Source: Dehalococcoidia bacterium
GTDB taxonomy: Bacteria > Chloroflexota > Dehalococcoidia > SHYB01
Assembly: GCA_009693015.1 (NCBI GenBank)
Contig: SHYB01000002.1
Span: 29,951 to 93,950 of the forward strand
Reading direction: 5' to 3'
Length of the DNA: 64,000 bases
A program made the position numbers and the translations under genes. The notes under the pieces were generated by a model. The model made no database searches. It saw only the letters and a program-made list of their open reading frames with translations, and was not told the DNA's origin. Shown in pieces: positions 28,858 to 39,147 of the stretch (its first letter is position 1; each line of letters starts with the position of its first letter).

Positions 28858-29715
28858 CTACGCCGCCTGGGCATTGGGCGATTTTTCGAAGGCGAACCCC
28901 AGCAGGGTCAGCAGCCTTCTCGCCTGTTCATCATTCCGCGCCGTGGTCACCACGGTGATCTGCAAACCGCGGATCTTATCAATTTGGTTGAAGTCCACCT
29001 CAGGAAACATCACCTGCTCACGCAAGCCAAGCGAGTAGTTGCCCCGGCCGTCAAAGCCGTTTATAGGAATGCCGCGGAAATCACGGATGCGCGGCATGGC
29101 GATGCTGGCTAGCCGGTCGAGGAACTCATACATGCGGGCGCCGCGCAACGTCACCATCATGCCGATGGCCATCCCCTGGCGCAGCTTGAAATTAGCGATG
29201 GACTTCTTGGCCCGTGTCGTCACCGGCTTCTGCCCCGTGATCGCTACAAGATCGCGCTCCGCCGCCTCCAGCACCTTGGGGTTGTCCTTCACCTCCCCAA
29301 GGCCGATGTTCACCACCACCTTCACCGCACGCGGCACTTCCATGGGGTTCTTGTAGCCGAACTCCTTGATGAGTGCCGGAATGATCTCCTGGCGATATTT
29401 CTCCCGCAGGCGCGGAGCATAGCCTTCCATGCTCTGCGGCTTGGCGGCTTCAGCAGGTTTCGCGGCCTTCGCCCGCGCTGCCGCGTCCCTACCCCTGGCG
29501 GCAGGCGCCCCAGCCTTAGCCGGCGCAGCCTCAGCCTTGGCGGACGCAGCCTTTGCAGCGTCCGCCTTCTGTCCAGCGGCCTTCGGGTCGCGCGGCGTCT
29601 TCGGCTGCGCCCCCTTGGGCGCCGCCTTCTTGGCGCGAGCCTTGGACTGCTCCGCCCCGGACGCAGGCTCTCCCTGCGGCTCCTCTATTCGATCTGTTCC
29701 TGGCAGCTCTTGCAT
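28858..29715 (-). CDS. rplE: 50S ribosomal protein L5 with long N-terminal extension
   Basis: uL5, 5S rRNA binder of the central protuberance. The usual 180-residue core begins near residue 96 ([22 protein letters not shown]) and has [16 protein letters not shown] and [12 protein letters not shown]. Before it lie about 95 residues rich in Ala, Lys and Pro (for example [20 protein letters not shown]), predicted disordered and basic. The ATG at 29715 has AAAGG 8 bases upstream and overlaps rplX by 31 nt. A Met at the core boundary (MEGYAPRLR, near residue 95) would be the alternative start giving a normal-length L5. Confidence 0.93.
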   Translation of the reverse strand: MQELPGTDRIEEPQGEPASGAEQSKARAKKAAPKGAQPKTPRDPKAAGQKADAAKAASAKAEAAPAKAGAPAARGRDAAARAKAAKPAEAAKPQSMEGYAPRLREKYRQEIIPALIKEFGYKNPMEVPRAVKVVVNIGLGEVKDNPKVLEAAERDLVAITGQKPVTTRAKKSIANFKLRQGMAIGMMVTLRGARMYEFLDRLASIAMPRIRDFRGIPINGFDGRGNYSLGLREQVMFPEVDFNQIDKIRGLQITVVTTARNDEQARRLLTLLGFAFEKSPNAQAA

Positions 29716-30017
29716 ATCCGGACCTTTCGAGATCTTGCTTCTCCCGTGAGATCATGCCCCAGCACGCGGTATCCCACCTTGGCAGGCTTAGAGCATTTGG
29801 GACACACCAGCGTCACGTTCTCCACTGCGATCAGCCCTGGCCGCTCCACAATCCCCGCCTGGCGGATTTGGGGGTTCGGCTTCACATTCTTCTTAATCAG
29901 GTTCGCCGCCTCGATGATCACCCGCCCCGAGCGCGCATTGACCTCCAGAACCTTGCCGCGCTTGCCGCGGTCCTTGCCCCGGACAATAACCACTGTATCG
30001 CTCTTGTGAATTTTCAT
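29685..30017 (-). CDS. rplX: 50S ribosomal protein L24
   Basis: uL24, 110 aa, assembly initiator. The KOW motif ([17 protein letters not shown]) and [12 protein letters not shown] are standard. The C-terminal half has a C-P-K-C and C-K-S-C pair, which could bind zinc, as in several bacterial L24 proteins. The last ten codons overlap the start of rplE. Confidence 0.96.
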   Translation of the reverse strand: MKIHKSDTVVIVRGKDRGKRGKVLEVNARSGRVIIEAANLIKKNVKPNPQIRQAGIVERPGLIAVENVTLVCPKCSKPAKVGYRVLGHDLTGEARSRKVRICKSCQEQIE

Positions 30018-30022
30018 ACCGG

Positions 30023-30391
30023 CTACAGCACCTCAGGCGCAAGCGACACGATCTTCGTGAAGTTGCGATCGCGCAACTCACGCGCCACGGGGCCGAAGAT
30101 ACGCGTCCCCTGGGGGTTGTTGTCATCCTTCACGATCACCGCGGCGTTGTCGTCGAACCGAATAGAGGAGCCATCGGTGCGCCGTATCGGGCGCGTGGTG
30201 CGCACCACCACTGCCTTCACCACGTCTCCCTTTTTGATGGCGGCGGCCGGCTGCGCCTCCTTGACGGTGCATACGACAATATCGCCCACGCTGGCATAGC
30301 GGCGCCTGCTATAGCCAGGTATGTTGAAGCACATCACGACCTTGGCGCCGGAGTTGTCGGCCACCGTGAGTCTGGTATAGGCCTGAATCAC
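30023..30391 (-). CDS. rplN: 50S ribosomal protein L14
   Basis: uL14, 122 aa. It starts [17 protein letters not shown] and contains the [20 protein letters not shown] ending. The ATG overlaps the rpsQ stop by 4 nt. Confidence 0.97.
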   Translation of the reverse strand: MIQAYTRLTVADNSGAKVVMCFNIPGYSRRRYASVGDIVVCTVKEAQPAAAIKKGDVVKAVVVRTTRPIRRTDGSSIRFDDNAAVIVKDDNNPQGTRIFGPVARELRDRNFTKIVSLAPEVL

Positions 30392-30969
30392 GCCTTCTTC
30401 TCCTCAGGTTCCTTCGCCGCCTTCTTGGCGCGAGGCTTCTTCTCTGCCTTGGGAGCCGCTTCCGCAGCGGCAGCGGGAGCAACAGGCGTCTCCGCCGCCT
30501 CCGCCTTCTTAGCCCGCACACGCTTCGGCTTCGCCTCTTCCTTGGCTGCGGACGCGGGCGCCGCCGCCTTGCCCCTTACCTTCGCCGCTGTCACAGACGC
30601 CGCCGCCACTGCCTTGGCTCGCTTCGCCGGCGTAGCGGCAAGCGCCGCGCCACCCTTGGCCTCAAACTCTTCGATCAGGCTCGCCCCCACTTCCTCGGGA
30701 GCCACTTCTACCTGCTCGGCGCGTTGCAGAATCTCAATGATACGCCACCGCTTACCCTTGGACATCGGGCGGCACTCGATGATCCGAACCCTATCCCCTC
30801 GATGCGATTCGTTCTTCTCATCATGCGCCATGAACCGGCTCATCTTGCGCACTAGGCGCTGGTACAGCGGATGCCGCTGCTTCCACTGCACCGTGATGAC
30901 ACGGGTCTTGGCCATCTTATCGCTGACCACCGTGCCGATCTGGATCTTCTTGCGTTCTTGTTCCATCAC
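30388..30969 (-). CDS. rpsQ: 30S ribosomal protein S17 with long basic C-terminal tail
   Basis: uS17, primary 16S rRNA binder. The core ([47 protein letters not shown]) is normal and ends near residue 86. About 105 residues follow, rich in Ala and Lys with repeats such as [10 protein letters not shown] and [11 protein letters not shown], like a histone H1 tail. Total 193 aa against a usual 80-90. The frame is continuous and its stop overlaps the rplN start, so the tail is not an annotation error. Confidence 0.95.
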   Translation of the reverse strand: MMEQERKKIQIGTVVSDKMAKTRVITVQWKQRHPLYQRLVRKMSRFMAHDEKNESHRGDRVRIIECRPMSKGKRWRIIEILQRAEQVEVAPEEVGASLIEEFEAKGGAALAATPAKRAKAVAAASVTAAKVRGKAAAPASAAKEEAKPKRVRAKKAEAAETPVAPAAAAEAAPKAEKKPRAKKAAKEPEEKKA

Positions 30970-30977
30970 CTTGTCTC

Positions 30978-31181
30978 TTATCTGCCGGGCTGGGCCAGCT
31001 CGCGCTCACGCTGCACGGTCTTCATCCGGGCGATATTCTTGCGGGTCTTGCCCAAGGCGCTCGAATCCGCCAGTTGCTTCGTAGCGTTCTGGAAACGGAG
31101 ATTGAACATCCCCTTTTCCGCGCCCGCGATCTCCTCGCGCAGCCGGTCGTCCGTCATTGCTCGTACTTCATCTACACGCAT
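30978..31181 (-). CDS. rpmC: 50S ribosomal protein L29
   Basis: uL29, 67 aa, at the polypeptide exit. It starts MRVDEVRAMTDDRLREEI and has the FNLRFQNATKQLADSS and KTRKNIARMKTV helices. Only 8 nt separate it from rpsQ. Confidence 0.96.
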   Translation of the reverse strand: MRVDEVRAMTDDRLREEIAGAEKGMFNLRFQNATKQLADSSALGKTRKNIARMKTVQRERELAQPGR

Positions 31182-31196
31182 TGCTGACCTCTGCCC

Positions 31197-31616
31197 CTAG
31201 GCGCGATGCTCCGCCCGGGCCACAAACTTCGTGCGCAACGGCAGCTTCGCCGCGGCGCGATGCATTGCCTCTTTCGCTACCGTCTCCTGCACGCCGGAAA
31301 TCTCAAACATCACCCGCCCGCGGCGCACCACCGCGATCCAGTGGTCCACCGCGCCCTTGCCACCGCCCTGGCGCACCTCCAGCGGCTTCAGCGTCACCGG
31401 CTTGTCCGGATAAATGCGGATGCTGATGCTTCCCCCGCGCTTCACATAGTGCGTGATCGCCCGTCGCGCCGCTTCAATCTGGCGTGACGTCACCCACATG
31501 GACTCCGTCGCCTTCAGGCCGAACTCGCCGCTCTGCAGCGTGTGCCCCGCATGGGCCGCACCCCGCATCTTGCCGCGATATGCCTTGCGGTACTTAGTTC
31601 TTTTCGGCTGCAGCAT
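31197..31616 (-). CDS. rplP: 50S ribosomal protein L16
   Basis: uL16, 139 aa, near the peptidyl-transferase centre. It begins [21 protein letters not shown], with the family motifs [23 protein letters not shown] and [21 protein letters not shown]. It overlaps the rpsC end by 23 nt. Confidence 0.97.
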   Translation of the reverse strand: MLQPKRTKYRKAYRGKMRGAAHAGHTLQSGEFGLKATESMWVTSRQIEAARRAITHYVKRGGSISIRIYPDKPVTLKPLEVRQGGGKGAVDHWIAVVRRGRVMFEISGVQETVAKEAMHRAAAKLPLRTKFVARAEHRA

Positions 31617-32337
31617 TCGCCGCCTCCGTCACGCCCGTAGTTTCTTCCTTCATCTCCAGAGCGCCCAGGCCGGACTCTTCCAAGGGAACGACCGTCGCCT
31701 TGCGCTGCGGCAGCACCTCTCCGCGGTTGAGCCACACCTTCACGCCCACCTGCCCCATCGTCGTGTGCGCCTCGGCAATGCCGAAGTCAATGTCCGCGCG
31801 CAACGTATGCAGCGGCACCTGGCCCTCGTGGTCCTTCTCCACACGCGCGATTTCCGCCCCGCCCAGCCGCCCCGAAGCCACCACCTTGATGCCCTTAGCC
31901 CCCGCCTGCATGCTCCGCGCCACCGCTTGCTTAATCGCGCGGCGGTAGGAAAGCCGACGCTCAATCTGATCGGCGATGTTGCGCGCCACAAGATACGCAT
32001 CCAGCTCAGGCTGGCGAATCTCTTGAATATTGATCTTCACCCGCTTGCCGCTCATCGTCTCCAACTCCTTGCGAATCTCTTCCACGCGCTGCCCGCCACG
32101 GCCGATGACAATCCCAGGCCGTGCAGTGTGGATGTTCACCACCACCTCATGCGCCCCGCGTTCGATCTCCACCTTCGCCACGCCCGCATCCGGATAGCGT
32201 TCCCAGATCGCCTTGCGGAAAGAAAGATCCTCCAGCAGGAGGGTGCGGAAGACCGCCGGCTTGGTGGCGAACCACCGCGCCTGCCAGTCTCGGATTACGC
32301 CGAGGCGGAATCCTACGGGGTGTACCTTGTGGCCCAA
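31594..32337 (-). CDS. rpsC: 30S ribosomal protein S3
   Basis: uS3, 247 aa, mRNA entry and helicase function. The KH domain has [19 protein letters not shown] and the C domain has [10 protein letters not shown]. The start is TTG at 32337: it puts [12 protein letters not shown] first as in all S3 proteins, has GGAGG 6 bases upstream, and lies 1 nt after the rplV stop. A conventional ATG further upstream would overlap rplV. Confidence 0.95.
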   Translation of the reverse strand: MGHKVHPVGFRLGVIRDWQARWFATKPAVFRTLLLEDLSFRKAIWERYPDAGVAKVEIERGAHEVVVNIHTARPGIVIGRGGQRVEEIRKELETMSGKRVKINIQEIRQPELDAYLVARNIADQIERRLSYRRAIKQAVARSMQAGAKGIKVVASGRLGGAEIARVEKDHEGQVPLHTLRADIDFGIAEAHTTMGQVGVKVWLNRGEVLPQRKATVVPLEESGLGALEMKEETTGVTEAANAAAEKN

Positions 32338-32338
32338 C

Positions 32339-32677
32339 CTATGCCTCCCCCTCATCCACCACGACGGTAATGTGGGCATAGCGCTTTTGCACACGCCCGG
32401 CGCGGCCGCGCGCCATGGGCTGAAAGCGCTTCAGCTTCATTCCGTCCGTAGCAGTGATTCCTGCGACCCGAAGCCGGTCTGGTTGCATCTGATAGTTCTG
32501 CTCCGCGTTGGCTGCGGCAGATTTGACCGCCTTGGCCACCTCCGCCGCCGAAGGCGTGGGCATGAACCGCAGAATCGTCAGCGCTTCTGCCACCTTGCGG
32601 CCCCGCACCTCATTGCATATGAGGCGCAGCTTCCGAGGCGATACTCCGATGTTGCGTGCTACTGCTTTTGCTTCCAC
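32339..32677 (-). CDS. rplV: 50S ribosomal protein L22
   Basis: uL22, 112 aa, lines the exit tunnel. [23 protein letters not shown] at the start, [20 protein letters not shown] in the beta-hairpin that reaches the tunnel, and the ITVVVDEG ending are standard. Confidence 0.97.
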   Translation of the reverse strand: MEAKAVARNIGVSPRKLRLICNEVRGRKVAEALTILRFMPTPSAAEVAKAVKSAAANAEQNYQMQPDRLRVAGITATDGMKLKRFQPMARGRAGRVQKRYAHITVVVDEGEA

Positions 32678-32686
32678 GGTTCCCCG

Positions 32687-32983
32687 CTAACTCGCCGCGA
32701 CTTCCGACGTCTTTTCCGACCTTGCCTTGCCAATATGCCCACGGAACGTGCGCGTGGGAGCGAACTCCCCCAGCCGGTGCCCGATCATGTTCTCCGTAAT
32801 GAACACCGGCACATGCTTGCGCCCGTCATGCACTGCAATGGTGAGCCCCACAAACTCCGGCATGATCATGGAGGGGCGCGACCACGTCTTGATAATAACC
32901 TTCTGTTGCGATCGGGCCGCCGCCTGCACCCGCTTCATCAGCTTGGGCTGGATGAACGGCCCCTTCTTCGTTGAGCGTGACAT
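32687..32983 (-). CDS. rpsS: 30S ribosomal protein S19
   Basis: uS19, 98 aa. It has [20 protein letters not shown], the conserved [22 protein letters not shown] and [16 protein letters not shown] motifs. Spaced 4 nt after rplB. Confidence 0.97.
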   Translation of the reverse strand: MSRSTKKGPFIQPKLMKRVQAAARSQQKVIIKTWSRPSMIMPEFVGLTIAVHDGRKHVPVFITENMIGHRLGEFAPTRTFRGHIGKARSEKTSEVAAS

Positions 32984-32987
32984 GGGT

Positions 32988-33815
32988 CTACTTTCTCCGC
33001 TTGACGATCATAGCCGAGCTCTTGTTGACTCGCCGCGTCTTCTTGCCCAGGGTGGGCTTGCCCCAAGGGGACTTGGGACTAGGCATGCCGATGCCGGCGC
33101 GGCCTTCGCCGCCGCCATGCGGGTGATCGCGCGGCGTCATCGCCACGCCGCGCACCATGGGACGCCGCCCGCGGTGCCGCGTCGCCCCCGCCTTGCCCAG
33201 CACGCGGTTCTTATGATCGCTGTTGCTCAACTGCCCCAGTGTCGCCATGCATTCGCCGTCAAAGCGGCGAGTCTCCCCAGAGGGCAGGCGCACCAGCACA
33301 TACTCGTCTTCCTTCGCCAGCAGCTGGGCCGACCCTCCCGCGGAACGGACGATCTGCCCGCCCTTGCCGCGCTGCAGCTCCACATTGTGGATGCGCGATC
33401 CGGTGGGAATGTTCTTCATCGGCAGCGCATTGCCCAACTTGATCTCCGACCCCGCGCCGGATTGCACCTTCGCGCCCACCTCCAGGCCCTGGGGCGCCAG
33501 CATATACCGCTTCTCCCCATCAACGTAGAACACCAGGGCGATGCGCGCCGTGCGATTCGGATCGTACTCGATGGTCTTCACTATGCCGGGCACGCCGAGC
33601 TTATCGCGCCGGAAGTCAATCGTCCGCAGCAGTTGCTTGGACCCGCCGCCCCGATGGCGCACGGTGATCACCCCGCGGAAGTTCCGTCCGGCGTGATGCT
33701 TCCCTTTGGACTTGGTGAGCGACTTCTCCGGCTTGCGCGTGGTGATCTCGTCAAAGGTGACGCTCACCATCTCGCGGCGAGAGGCAGTATATGGTCGGAA
33801 CTTCTTGACGGGCAT
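32988..33815 (-). CDS. rplB: 50S ribosomal protein L2
   Basis: uL2, 275 aa, essential at the peptidyl-transferase region. The C-terminal [18 protein letters not shown] includes the conserved His near the catalytic centre, and the ending [16 protein letters not shown] is standard. The N-terminal [24 protein letters not shown] motif is intact. Confidence 0.97.
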   Translation of the reverse strand: MPVKKFRPYTASRREMVSVTFDEITTRKPEKSLTKSKGKHHAGRNFRGVITVRHRGGGSKQLLRTIDFRRDKLGVPGIVKTIEYDPNRTARIALVFYVDGEKRYMLAPQGLEVGAKVQSGAGSEIKLGNALPMKNIPTGSRIHNVELQRGKGGQIVRSAGGSAQLLAKEDEYVLVRLPSGETRRFDGECMATLGQLSNSDHKNRVLGKAGATRHRGRRPMVRGVAMTPRDHPHGGGEGRAGIGMPSPKSPWGKPTLGKKTRRVNKSSAMIVKRRK

Positions 33816-33824
33816 GGCTTTTCC

Positions 33825-34106
33825 CTAGCTCCCGAAGAGCTCGATCTTTTCGCCGGCTTTGAGAGTCACAATGGCCTTCTTCCACGAACGCTGCTGCGTC
33901 GGCTTGCGCCCAAAGCGCTTCATCTTGCCCTGCACGTTCATGACGTTGACCTGAGTCACCTGCACCTTGAAGGCCAGCTTGACTGCTTCCTTGATCTGGG
34001 CCTTGCTGGCCGCATCGCTGACCTCAAACACATATTTCCCCTTCTCCGCTAGAAGGGTGCTTTTTTCCGTGACGACCGGACGGCGGAGGACGTCGTAGAG
34101 GCTCAT
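33825..34106 (-). CDS. rplW: 50S ribosomal protein L23
   Basis: uL23, 93 aa, docking site for SRP and trigger factor at the exit. RRPVVTEKSTLL and QVNVMNVQGKMKRFG are the family motifs. The ATG overlaps the rplD stop (ATGA). Confidence 0.97.
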   Translation of the reverse strand: MSLYDVLRRPVVTEKSTLLAEKGKYVFEVSDAASKAQIKEAVKLAFKVQVTQVNVMNVQGKMKRFGRKPTQQRSWKKAIVTLKAGEKIELFGS

Positions 34107-34921
34107 TCCTTCTTCCTCGCCTGAGTATCGCGGGCCTTGCGGCTGCGGGTAGTGCTGGGCGTGCGCTTCTTGGGCGATGCCGCTTCCTCCGCCTTCGCGG
34201 CAGGGGCGGCCTTAGGCGCAGCGGCGCGCGCGGGCTTCGCCGCGGCCGGCGCGGCAGCAGGCGCCGCCATGGCGCCGGGTGCCACGACCTGCGCGGGAGC
34301 GCCCGCCCACAACTCTTCGGCGCGGTGCACCGCGTCCAGCGTCATCACCAGGTGCTGATACTTGAGCAGATCGCCCACATTGAGCTGCGGCGCGGGAAGC
34401 GTGCGTATCCCTGGCAGGTTGCGCGCCGCGCGCACCACGCTTTCAATCTTCTCGCGCGTCACAATCAGCGCCGTGCCGCCCACCTCGATCGCCTTGAGCA
34501 GCGCGGCCATCTCTTTGGCCTTGCCATCGGCGATCCCCATATCTTTCAGAATGATCAGCGTACCCTCGGCATGCTTACTGGAAAGCAGGCAGCGGATCGC
34601 CAGCCGGCGCATCTTGCGGGGAATGCGGAGAGAATGATCGCGCGGCTTCGGCGCATGCGTGATGCCTCCGTGCCGCCACAGCGGGGAACGCGTGCGCCCC
34701 GCGCGGGCGCGGCCCGTGTGCTTCTGCTTCCACGGCTTCCTGCGCGACCCGGAAACCTCGTGACGCGTCAGCGCGCTCTGCGTGCCGATGCGCGCGTTCG
34801 TGCGCTGCCACGTCAGCGCCTGATGCACCAGGTCCTGGTTCATCGGCACGCCGAAGATCGCGTCGCTGACCTCAATGGTGCCGGCCTGCGCGCCGCTGCT
34901 GTCTTTTACTTCGAGCTTCAT
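34103..34921 (-). CDS. rplD: 50S ribosomal protein L4 with C-terminal tail
   Basis: uL4, exit-tunnel protein. The core has SRRKPWKQKHTGRARAGRTRS (the extended loop) and ARNLPGIRTLPAPQLNVGDLL and ends near residue 207. A tail of about 65 residues follows, rich in Ala, Pro and Lys (AAPKAAPAAKAEEAASPKKR) and ending in Arg/Lys. Total 272 aa against about 205. The tail is in frame and runs into the rplW start, so it is translated. Confidence 0.95.
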   Translation of the reverse strand: MKLEVKDSSGAQAGTIEVSDAIFGVPMNQDLVHQALTWQRTNARIGTQSALTRHEVSGSRRKPWKQKHTGRARAGRTRSPLWRHGGITHAPKPRDHSLRIPRKMRRLAIRCLLSSKHAEGTLIILKDMGIADGKAKEMAALLKAIEVGGTALIVTREKIESVVRAARNLPGIRTLPAPQLNVGDLLKYQHLVMTLDAVHRAEELWAGAPAQVVAPGAMAAPAAAPAAAKPARAAAPKAAPAAKAEEAASPKKRTPSTTRSRKARDTQARKKE

Positions 34922-34936
34922 CGTATCGTTCTCGTA

Positions 34937-35578
34937 TTACGCCTTGGCCTTTGCCTTGGCGCCTTTCCTTGCGTGACGTACCTCAACCAGGCCGTTCTTG
35001 GCCCCGGGGACCGCCCCCTCCAGGAGCAAGAGATTGCGCTCCGGCTCCACGCGGATGATTCTCAGATTCTGCGTCGTCACCCGCACATTACCCATGTGCC
35101 CCGCCATGCGCAGGCCCTTCAGCACACGGCCCGGCGTGGTGGTGGACCCCACCGACCCTGGAGCGCGGTGACGGTCAGACTGCCCGTGCGTCTTCGGGCC
35201 GCCATGGAAGTGGTACCGCTTGACGCCCCCCTGAAATCCCATGCCGCGGGACGTGCCCGTCACGTCCACCTTGTCTCCCGCGGCAAAGATGTCCGCTTGA
35301 ACCTTCTGCCCAACCTGGAACTTGGATGCATCTTCCACGCGAAACTCGCGCAGATAGCGGAACGTTCCCTGCCCGCGCAGGTGGCCCTGCTCCGGCTTAT
35401 TCAGCCGCTTCTTATGGCCGAAGCCCACCTGCACCGCCTGGTAGCCGTCCACATCCATAGTCTTGACCTGGATCACCACACACGGCCCCGCCTCCACCAC
35501 CGTCACCGTCATCGGCGAACCGGCCTCAGAGAAGACCTGGGTCATGCCCAACTTTTTGCCGAGAATTCCGTTTAGCAT
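34937..35578 (-). CDS. rplC: 50S ribosomal protein L3
   Basis: uL3, 213 aa, near the peptidyl-transferase centre. It starts [16 protein letters not shown]. The loop [25 protein letters not shown] carries the Gln that is methylated in other bacteria. The ATG at 35578 is the family start; no strong ribosome-binding site is visible, and it lies 4 nt after the rpsJ stop, so coupling to rpsJ is likely. Confidence 0.96.
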   Translation of the reverse strand: MLNGILGKKLGMTQVFSEAGSPMTVTVVEAGPCVVIQVKTMDVDGYQAVQVGFGHKKRLNKPEQGHLRGQGTFRYLREFRVEDASKFQVGQKVQADIFAAGDKVDVTGTSRGMGFQGGVKRYHFHGGPKTHGQSDRHRAPGSVGSTTTPGRVLKGLRMAGHMGNVRVTTQNLRIIRVEPERNLLLLEGAVPGAKNGLVEVRHARKGAKAKAKA

Positions 35579-35582
35579 GGCG

Positions 35583-35897
35583 TTACAGCTTGATCTCAAT
35601 ATCAACGCCCGCAGGCAGGTTCAGCCGCGTCAGCGCGTCAATCGTTTTAGACGTAGGTTCAAGAACATCAATGAGACGCTTGTGGGTGCGCATCTCAAAC
35701 TGCTCGCGGGAATCCTTGTCAATGTGCGGGGAGCGAATCACGGTGAAACGTTTGATGGACGTAGGCAGCGGCACCGGCCCGGCCACGGCGGCGCCCGTCC
35801 GTTCCGCCGCCTCCACAATCTGCGTGGCAGACTGGTCGAGAATGCGATGATCGAACGCTTTGAGTTTGATACGAATACGAATGCGCTGCTTCGCCAT
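35583..35897 (-). CDS. rpsJ: 30S ribosomal protein S10
   Basis: uS10, 104 aa, also the NusB/NusG partner in antitermination. It has [22 protein letters not shown] and [21 protein letters not shown], with the ending [10 protein letters not shown]. It follows fusA directly by 9 nt; the tuf gene often found between them is absent. Confidence 0.97.
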   Translation of the reverse strand: MAKQRIRIRIKLKAFDHRILDQSATQIVEAAERTGAAVAGPVPLPTSIKRFTVIRSPHIDKDSREQFEMRTHKRLIDVLEPTSKTIDALTRLNLPAGVDIEIKL

Positions 35898-35906
35898 AAC
35901 TGATCC

Positions 35907-37991
35907 TTAGGCCGTAACCTTTGCCTTGCCCATGATCTCCTCGGCGATACTCCGGGGGACCTCTGCATAATGATCGAATTCCATGGTGTACGTGGCCCGG
36001 CCCTGGGTGAGCGACCGGATGGATGTCGCATAGCCGAAGGTGTCCGCCAGAGGCACGTGCGCGTTCACCACCTGCGTGTCCTTCAGACCCTCGATGTTCA
36101 TGATCCGCGCGCGGCGACCGTTGAGATCGCCCAGAATATCGCCCAGGTTATCCGCGGGCGTTACCACTTCAATCAGCATGATCGGCTCGAGGATCCTGGG
36201 GCTGGCCTTACGCACTGCCGCCTTGATGCCCATGGACCCCGCGATCTTGAACGCCATTTCGTTGGAGTCCACCTCATGGTAGGAGCCGTCCACCAGGTAC
36301 ACCTTCACATCCACCATAGGGAAGCCGGCGATGATGCCCGTGTCCAGTGCTTCCTTCACGCCCTGCTCAATGGGCCTGAAATACTCGCGCGGCACCGTGC
36401 CGCCCACCACCTTGCTCTCGAACTCGAACCCCTTGCCGCGCTCGTTCGGCTCGATTCTGAGCACCACATGACCGTACTGACCGCGTCCGCCCGTCTGGCG
36501 GACAAAACGCCCTTCCGCTTCGGCAGAGGCAGTGATCGCCTCGCGATAGGCCACCTGCGGCTTGCCCACAGTAGCGTCCACGTGGTACTCGCGTCGCATG
36601 CGCTCCACCAGCACTTCCAGATGCAGCTCGCCCATGCCGGAGATGACCGTCTGATTGGTCTCCTGGTCCTGCCTGATATGGAACGTGGGGTCTTCCTCAG
36701 AGAGCTTGCGCAGGGCTTCACCCATCTTCTCTTGCTCAGCGCGGGACTTGGGTTCAATGGCCACAGACAGCACCGGCTCGGGGAACTTGATCGTCTCCAG
36801 CAACACGGGCTTGTCCTGGGAGCACAACGTATCGCCGGTGAAGGTGTTCTTCAGCCCCAGCGCGGCGACGATATCGCCGGCGAAGGCCTCGGTCGCCTCT
36901 TCGCGATGGTTGGCGTGCATCCGCACCAGGCGGCCCAGCCGGTCGCGATCGCCCTTGCTGGCGTTGAGAATAATAGACCCCGATTCGACCTTCCCTGAGT
37001 AGAGGCGCAGGTACACCAGCCGTCCCACGAATGGGTCAGTGACCACCTTGAACGCTAGAGCGGCAAAGGGTTCACTCTCGCTAATCTTTCGCGTTTCAGG
37101 CTCGCCCGTCTTCGGATGAATGCCCTTGATCTCTACCCTGTCATCCGGCGACGGCAGGTACGCCACCACGGCATCGAGCATGTTTTGCACGCCCTTATTC
37201 TTCAACGCCGTCCCGCAGAGCACCGGCACGAGCTTGTTGGTGACCGTGGCGCTGCGCAGCGCCGTCTTCAGCTCGGCAACGGAAATCTCTTTTCCCTCGA
37301 CATACTTCTCTGTCAGCACATCGTCCGTCTCCGAGATGCGCTCCACCAGCTCCGCGCGCAGGCGCTCCACGTCGGCCTTTGCCTCCTGGGGAACGTCCGC
37401 CTCGCGAATGGCCCCGTGCTCGTCGCCGTCGAAGTAGAACGCCTTGCGGTCAATCAGGTCAACGTGACCCAGGTAGCCGCCCTCTGAGCCCAGCGGGAAC
37501 ACGATGACCGCCACGCGAGCCTTCAAGCGATTGATAATGGTGTCCACGGAGCGGAAGAAGTCGGCGCCCACACGGTCCATCTTATTAATGAAGCAGATGC
37601 GAGGCACGCCGTAGCGGTCCGCCTGGCGCCACACCGTCTCCGATTGCGGCTGCACACCGGCCACGGCGTCAAACACCACCACGCCGCCGTCCAGCACGCG
37701 CAGGCTGCGCTCCACCTCCGCGGTGAAGTCCACATGGCCCGGCGTATCGATAATGTTGATCTGGTGGCCCTTCCACTCGGCGAACGTGGCCGCGGCGGTA
37801 ATCGTAATGCCGCGCTCACGCTCCTGGTCCATCCAGTCCATCGTCGCCGTGCCCTCATGCACCTCGCCGATCTTGTAGGTCTTGCCGGTGTAGAAGAGCA
37901 CGCGCTCAGACACCGTCGTCTTGCCCGCGTCAATGTGGGCAATGATGCCGATGTTGCGAATCTTGTTCAGCGGGTACCGTATCCCAGCCAT
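35907..37991 (-). CDS. fusA: Elongation factor G
   Basis: Translocase GTPase, 694 aa with five domains. G1 AHIDAGKTT at 18-26, switch region [14 protein letters not shown]3 [10 protein letters not shown]4 NKMD. Domain IV has the GGRGQYGHV and [12 protein letters not shown] motifs that reach the decoding site. Sequence and length are those of canonical EF-G1 and not of a paralogue such as EF-G2. It lies between rpsG and rpsJ. Confidence 0.98.
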   Translation of the reverse strand: MAGIRYPLNKIRNIGIIAHIDAGKTTVSERVLFYTGKTYKIGEVHEGTATMDWMDQERERGITITAAATFAEWKGHQINIIDTPGHVDFTAEVERSLRVLDGGVVVFDAVAGVQPQSETVWRQADRYGVPRICFINKMDRVGADFFRSVDTIINRLKARVAVIVFPLGSEGGYLGHVDLIDRKAFYFDGDEHGAIREADVPQEAKADVERLRAELVERISETDDVLTEKYVEGKEISVAELKTALRSATVTNKLVPVLCGTALKNKGVQNMLDAVVAYLPSPDDRVEIKGIHPKTGEPETRKISESEPFAALAFKVVTDPFVGRLVYLRLYSGKVESGSIILNASKGDRDRLGRLVRMHANHREEATEAFAGDIVAALGLKNTFTGDTLCSQDKPVLLETIKFPEPVLSVAIEPKSRAEQEKMGEALRKLSEEDPTFHIRQDQETNQTVISGMGELHLEVLVERMRREYHVDATVGKPQVAYREAITASAEAEGRFVRQTGGRGQYGHVVLRIEPNERGKGFEFESKVVGGTVPREYFRPIEQGVKEALDTGIIAGFPMVDVKVYLVDGSYHEVDSNEMAFKIAGSMGIKAAVRKASPRILEPIMLIEVVTPADNLGDILGDLNGRRARIMNIEGLKDTQVVNAHVPLADTFGYATSIRSLTQGRATYTMEFDHYAEVPRSIAEEIMGKAKVTA

Positions 37992-38037
37992 ACGTTATCC
38001 AGCCCCGGACGCGGGGCATCCTCTGCTCCTCAACTTC

Positions 38038-38505
38038 TTACCAGCGATAATGCACGAAGGCCCGGTTGGCCTCCGCCATGCGGAACAAATCTTCCCGGCG
38101 CTTCACCGCCGCGCCCTGGCCCTTCGCCGCGTCCACCAGCTCGGCAGCGAGGCGCTCATCCATAGGCCGGCCCTTGCGAGCCTGCGCCGCCAGGATGATC
38201 CAGCGCATCGCCAGCGTGGTGCGCACTTCTGGGCGGATCTCTACCGGCACCTGGTACGTTGCCCCGCCCACGCGGCGAGGCTTCACTTGCAACACCGGCG
38301 TGGCATTCTTGATGGCTTGCTCCCAGACCTCCAGCCCAGGGCGGCCCGCGTTCTTCTCGGCAATGTCCAGCGCGGAGTACACCAGGCGCTCGGCAACAGA
38401 TCTCTTTCCGTTGCGCATCACCTTGTGCATGAAACGGGTCACATCCTCCCGATGGTATTTCCAATCGGGCGGAAGGGTTCTTCGTTCTGCTGGTCGCCTT
38501 CTCAC
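38038..38505 (-). CDS. rpsG: 30S ribosomal protein S7
   Basis: uS7, 155 aa, head assembly protein. It has RRRPAERRTLPPDWKY, NGKRSVAERLVYSALD, GGATYQVPVEIRPEVR and the final AEANRAFVHYRW. The start is GTG at 38505 with AGAGGA 8 bases upstream. In enterobacteria S7 regulates its operon through the rpsL-rpsG gap, and a 130-base gap exists here too. Confidence 0.96.
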   Translation of the reverse strand: MRRRPAERRTLPPDWKYHREDVTRFMHKVMRNGKRSVAERLVYSALDIAEKNAGRPGLEVWEQAIKNATPVLQVKPRRVGGATYQVPVEIRPEVRTTLAMRWIILAAQARKGRPMDERLAAELVDAAKGQGAAVKRREDLFRMAEANRAFVHYRW

Positions 38506-38635
38506 AATAATTCCTCTATGTCTCGTCTATCCATCGTCTGTCAATCGATCGCTGGCGTCTCCGGGCACAGGTGGACAAGGACTGGTCAAGAAGGGGAAAC
38601 GGCCAAGCGGGCTGCCCCAACATTCGCCCCAGGCG
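38506..38635 (-). other. rpsL-rpsG intercistronic leader, possible S7 control region
   Basis: At 130 bases this is by far the longest gap inside the ribosomal cluster. It carries no gene. A TTGACA (38539-38544 on the - strand) is present, but no convincing -10 follows. By analogy with Escherichia coli it could hold an S7-binding repressor site; no specific S7 motif was recognised. Confidence 0.3.
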
Positions 38636-39067
38636 TTACGTTGCCTTGGCTGCCGCCTTCCCTCGCTTGGCGCCGTACTTGCTGCGACTCTGCTTGCGGT
38701 CCTGCACACCGCCTGCGTCCAGCGTCCCACGGACGATGTGATACCGCACCCCGGGCAGATCAGGCACGCGACCGCCACGGATCAGCACCACGGAGTGCTC
38801 TTGGAGGTTGTGCCCTTCGCCGGGGATGTACGCCGTCACTTCAATGCCGTTCGTCAGCCGCACGCGGGCTACCTTGCGGAGCGCCGAGTTCGGCTTCTTG
38901 GGAGTCACCGTGCGCACCTGCGTGCACACGCCGCGCTTCTGCGGCCCGCCCACGCCGCGCACCACGCGCTTCTTCAAGGAGTTGAAAGAAAACCGCAGCG
39001 CAGGCGCCTTCGTCCGCCGCTTGGTCCTCGTCCGTCCCTTGCGTATCAGCTGATTGATCGTCGGCAT
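38636..39067 (-). CDS. rpsL: 30S ribosomal protein S12
   Basis: uS12, 143 aa, decoding-centre protein. It has the longer gram-positive-type N-terminal segment before [10 protein letters not shown]. The streptomycin-linked loop [11 protein letters not shown] is normal, but in the second loop the sequence is [13 protein letters not shown]. Pro102 stands where Escherichia coli has Lys88 (GGRVKDLPGV), while the following Asp, the methylthiolation site, is kept. First gene of the 37-gene operon, with a leader of about 75 nt. Confidence 0.96.
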   Translation of the reverse strand: MPTINQLIRKGRTRTKRRTKAPALRFSFNSLKKRVVRGVGGPQKRGVCTQVRTVTPKKPNSALRKVARVRLTNGIEVTAYIPGEGHNLQEHSVVLIRGGRVPDLPGVRYHIVRGTLDAGGVQDRKQSRSKYGAKRGKAAAKAT

Positions 39068-39147
39068 ATCGTTCGGAGTCTTCCCTTCGTATCTTGTCGT
39101 ATCTTGCCGATGGCGAAAAACCCTCTCCGCTCACCGGCCAAGAGTAA

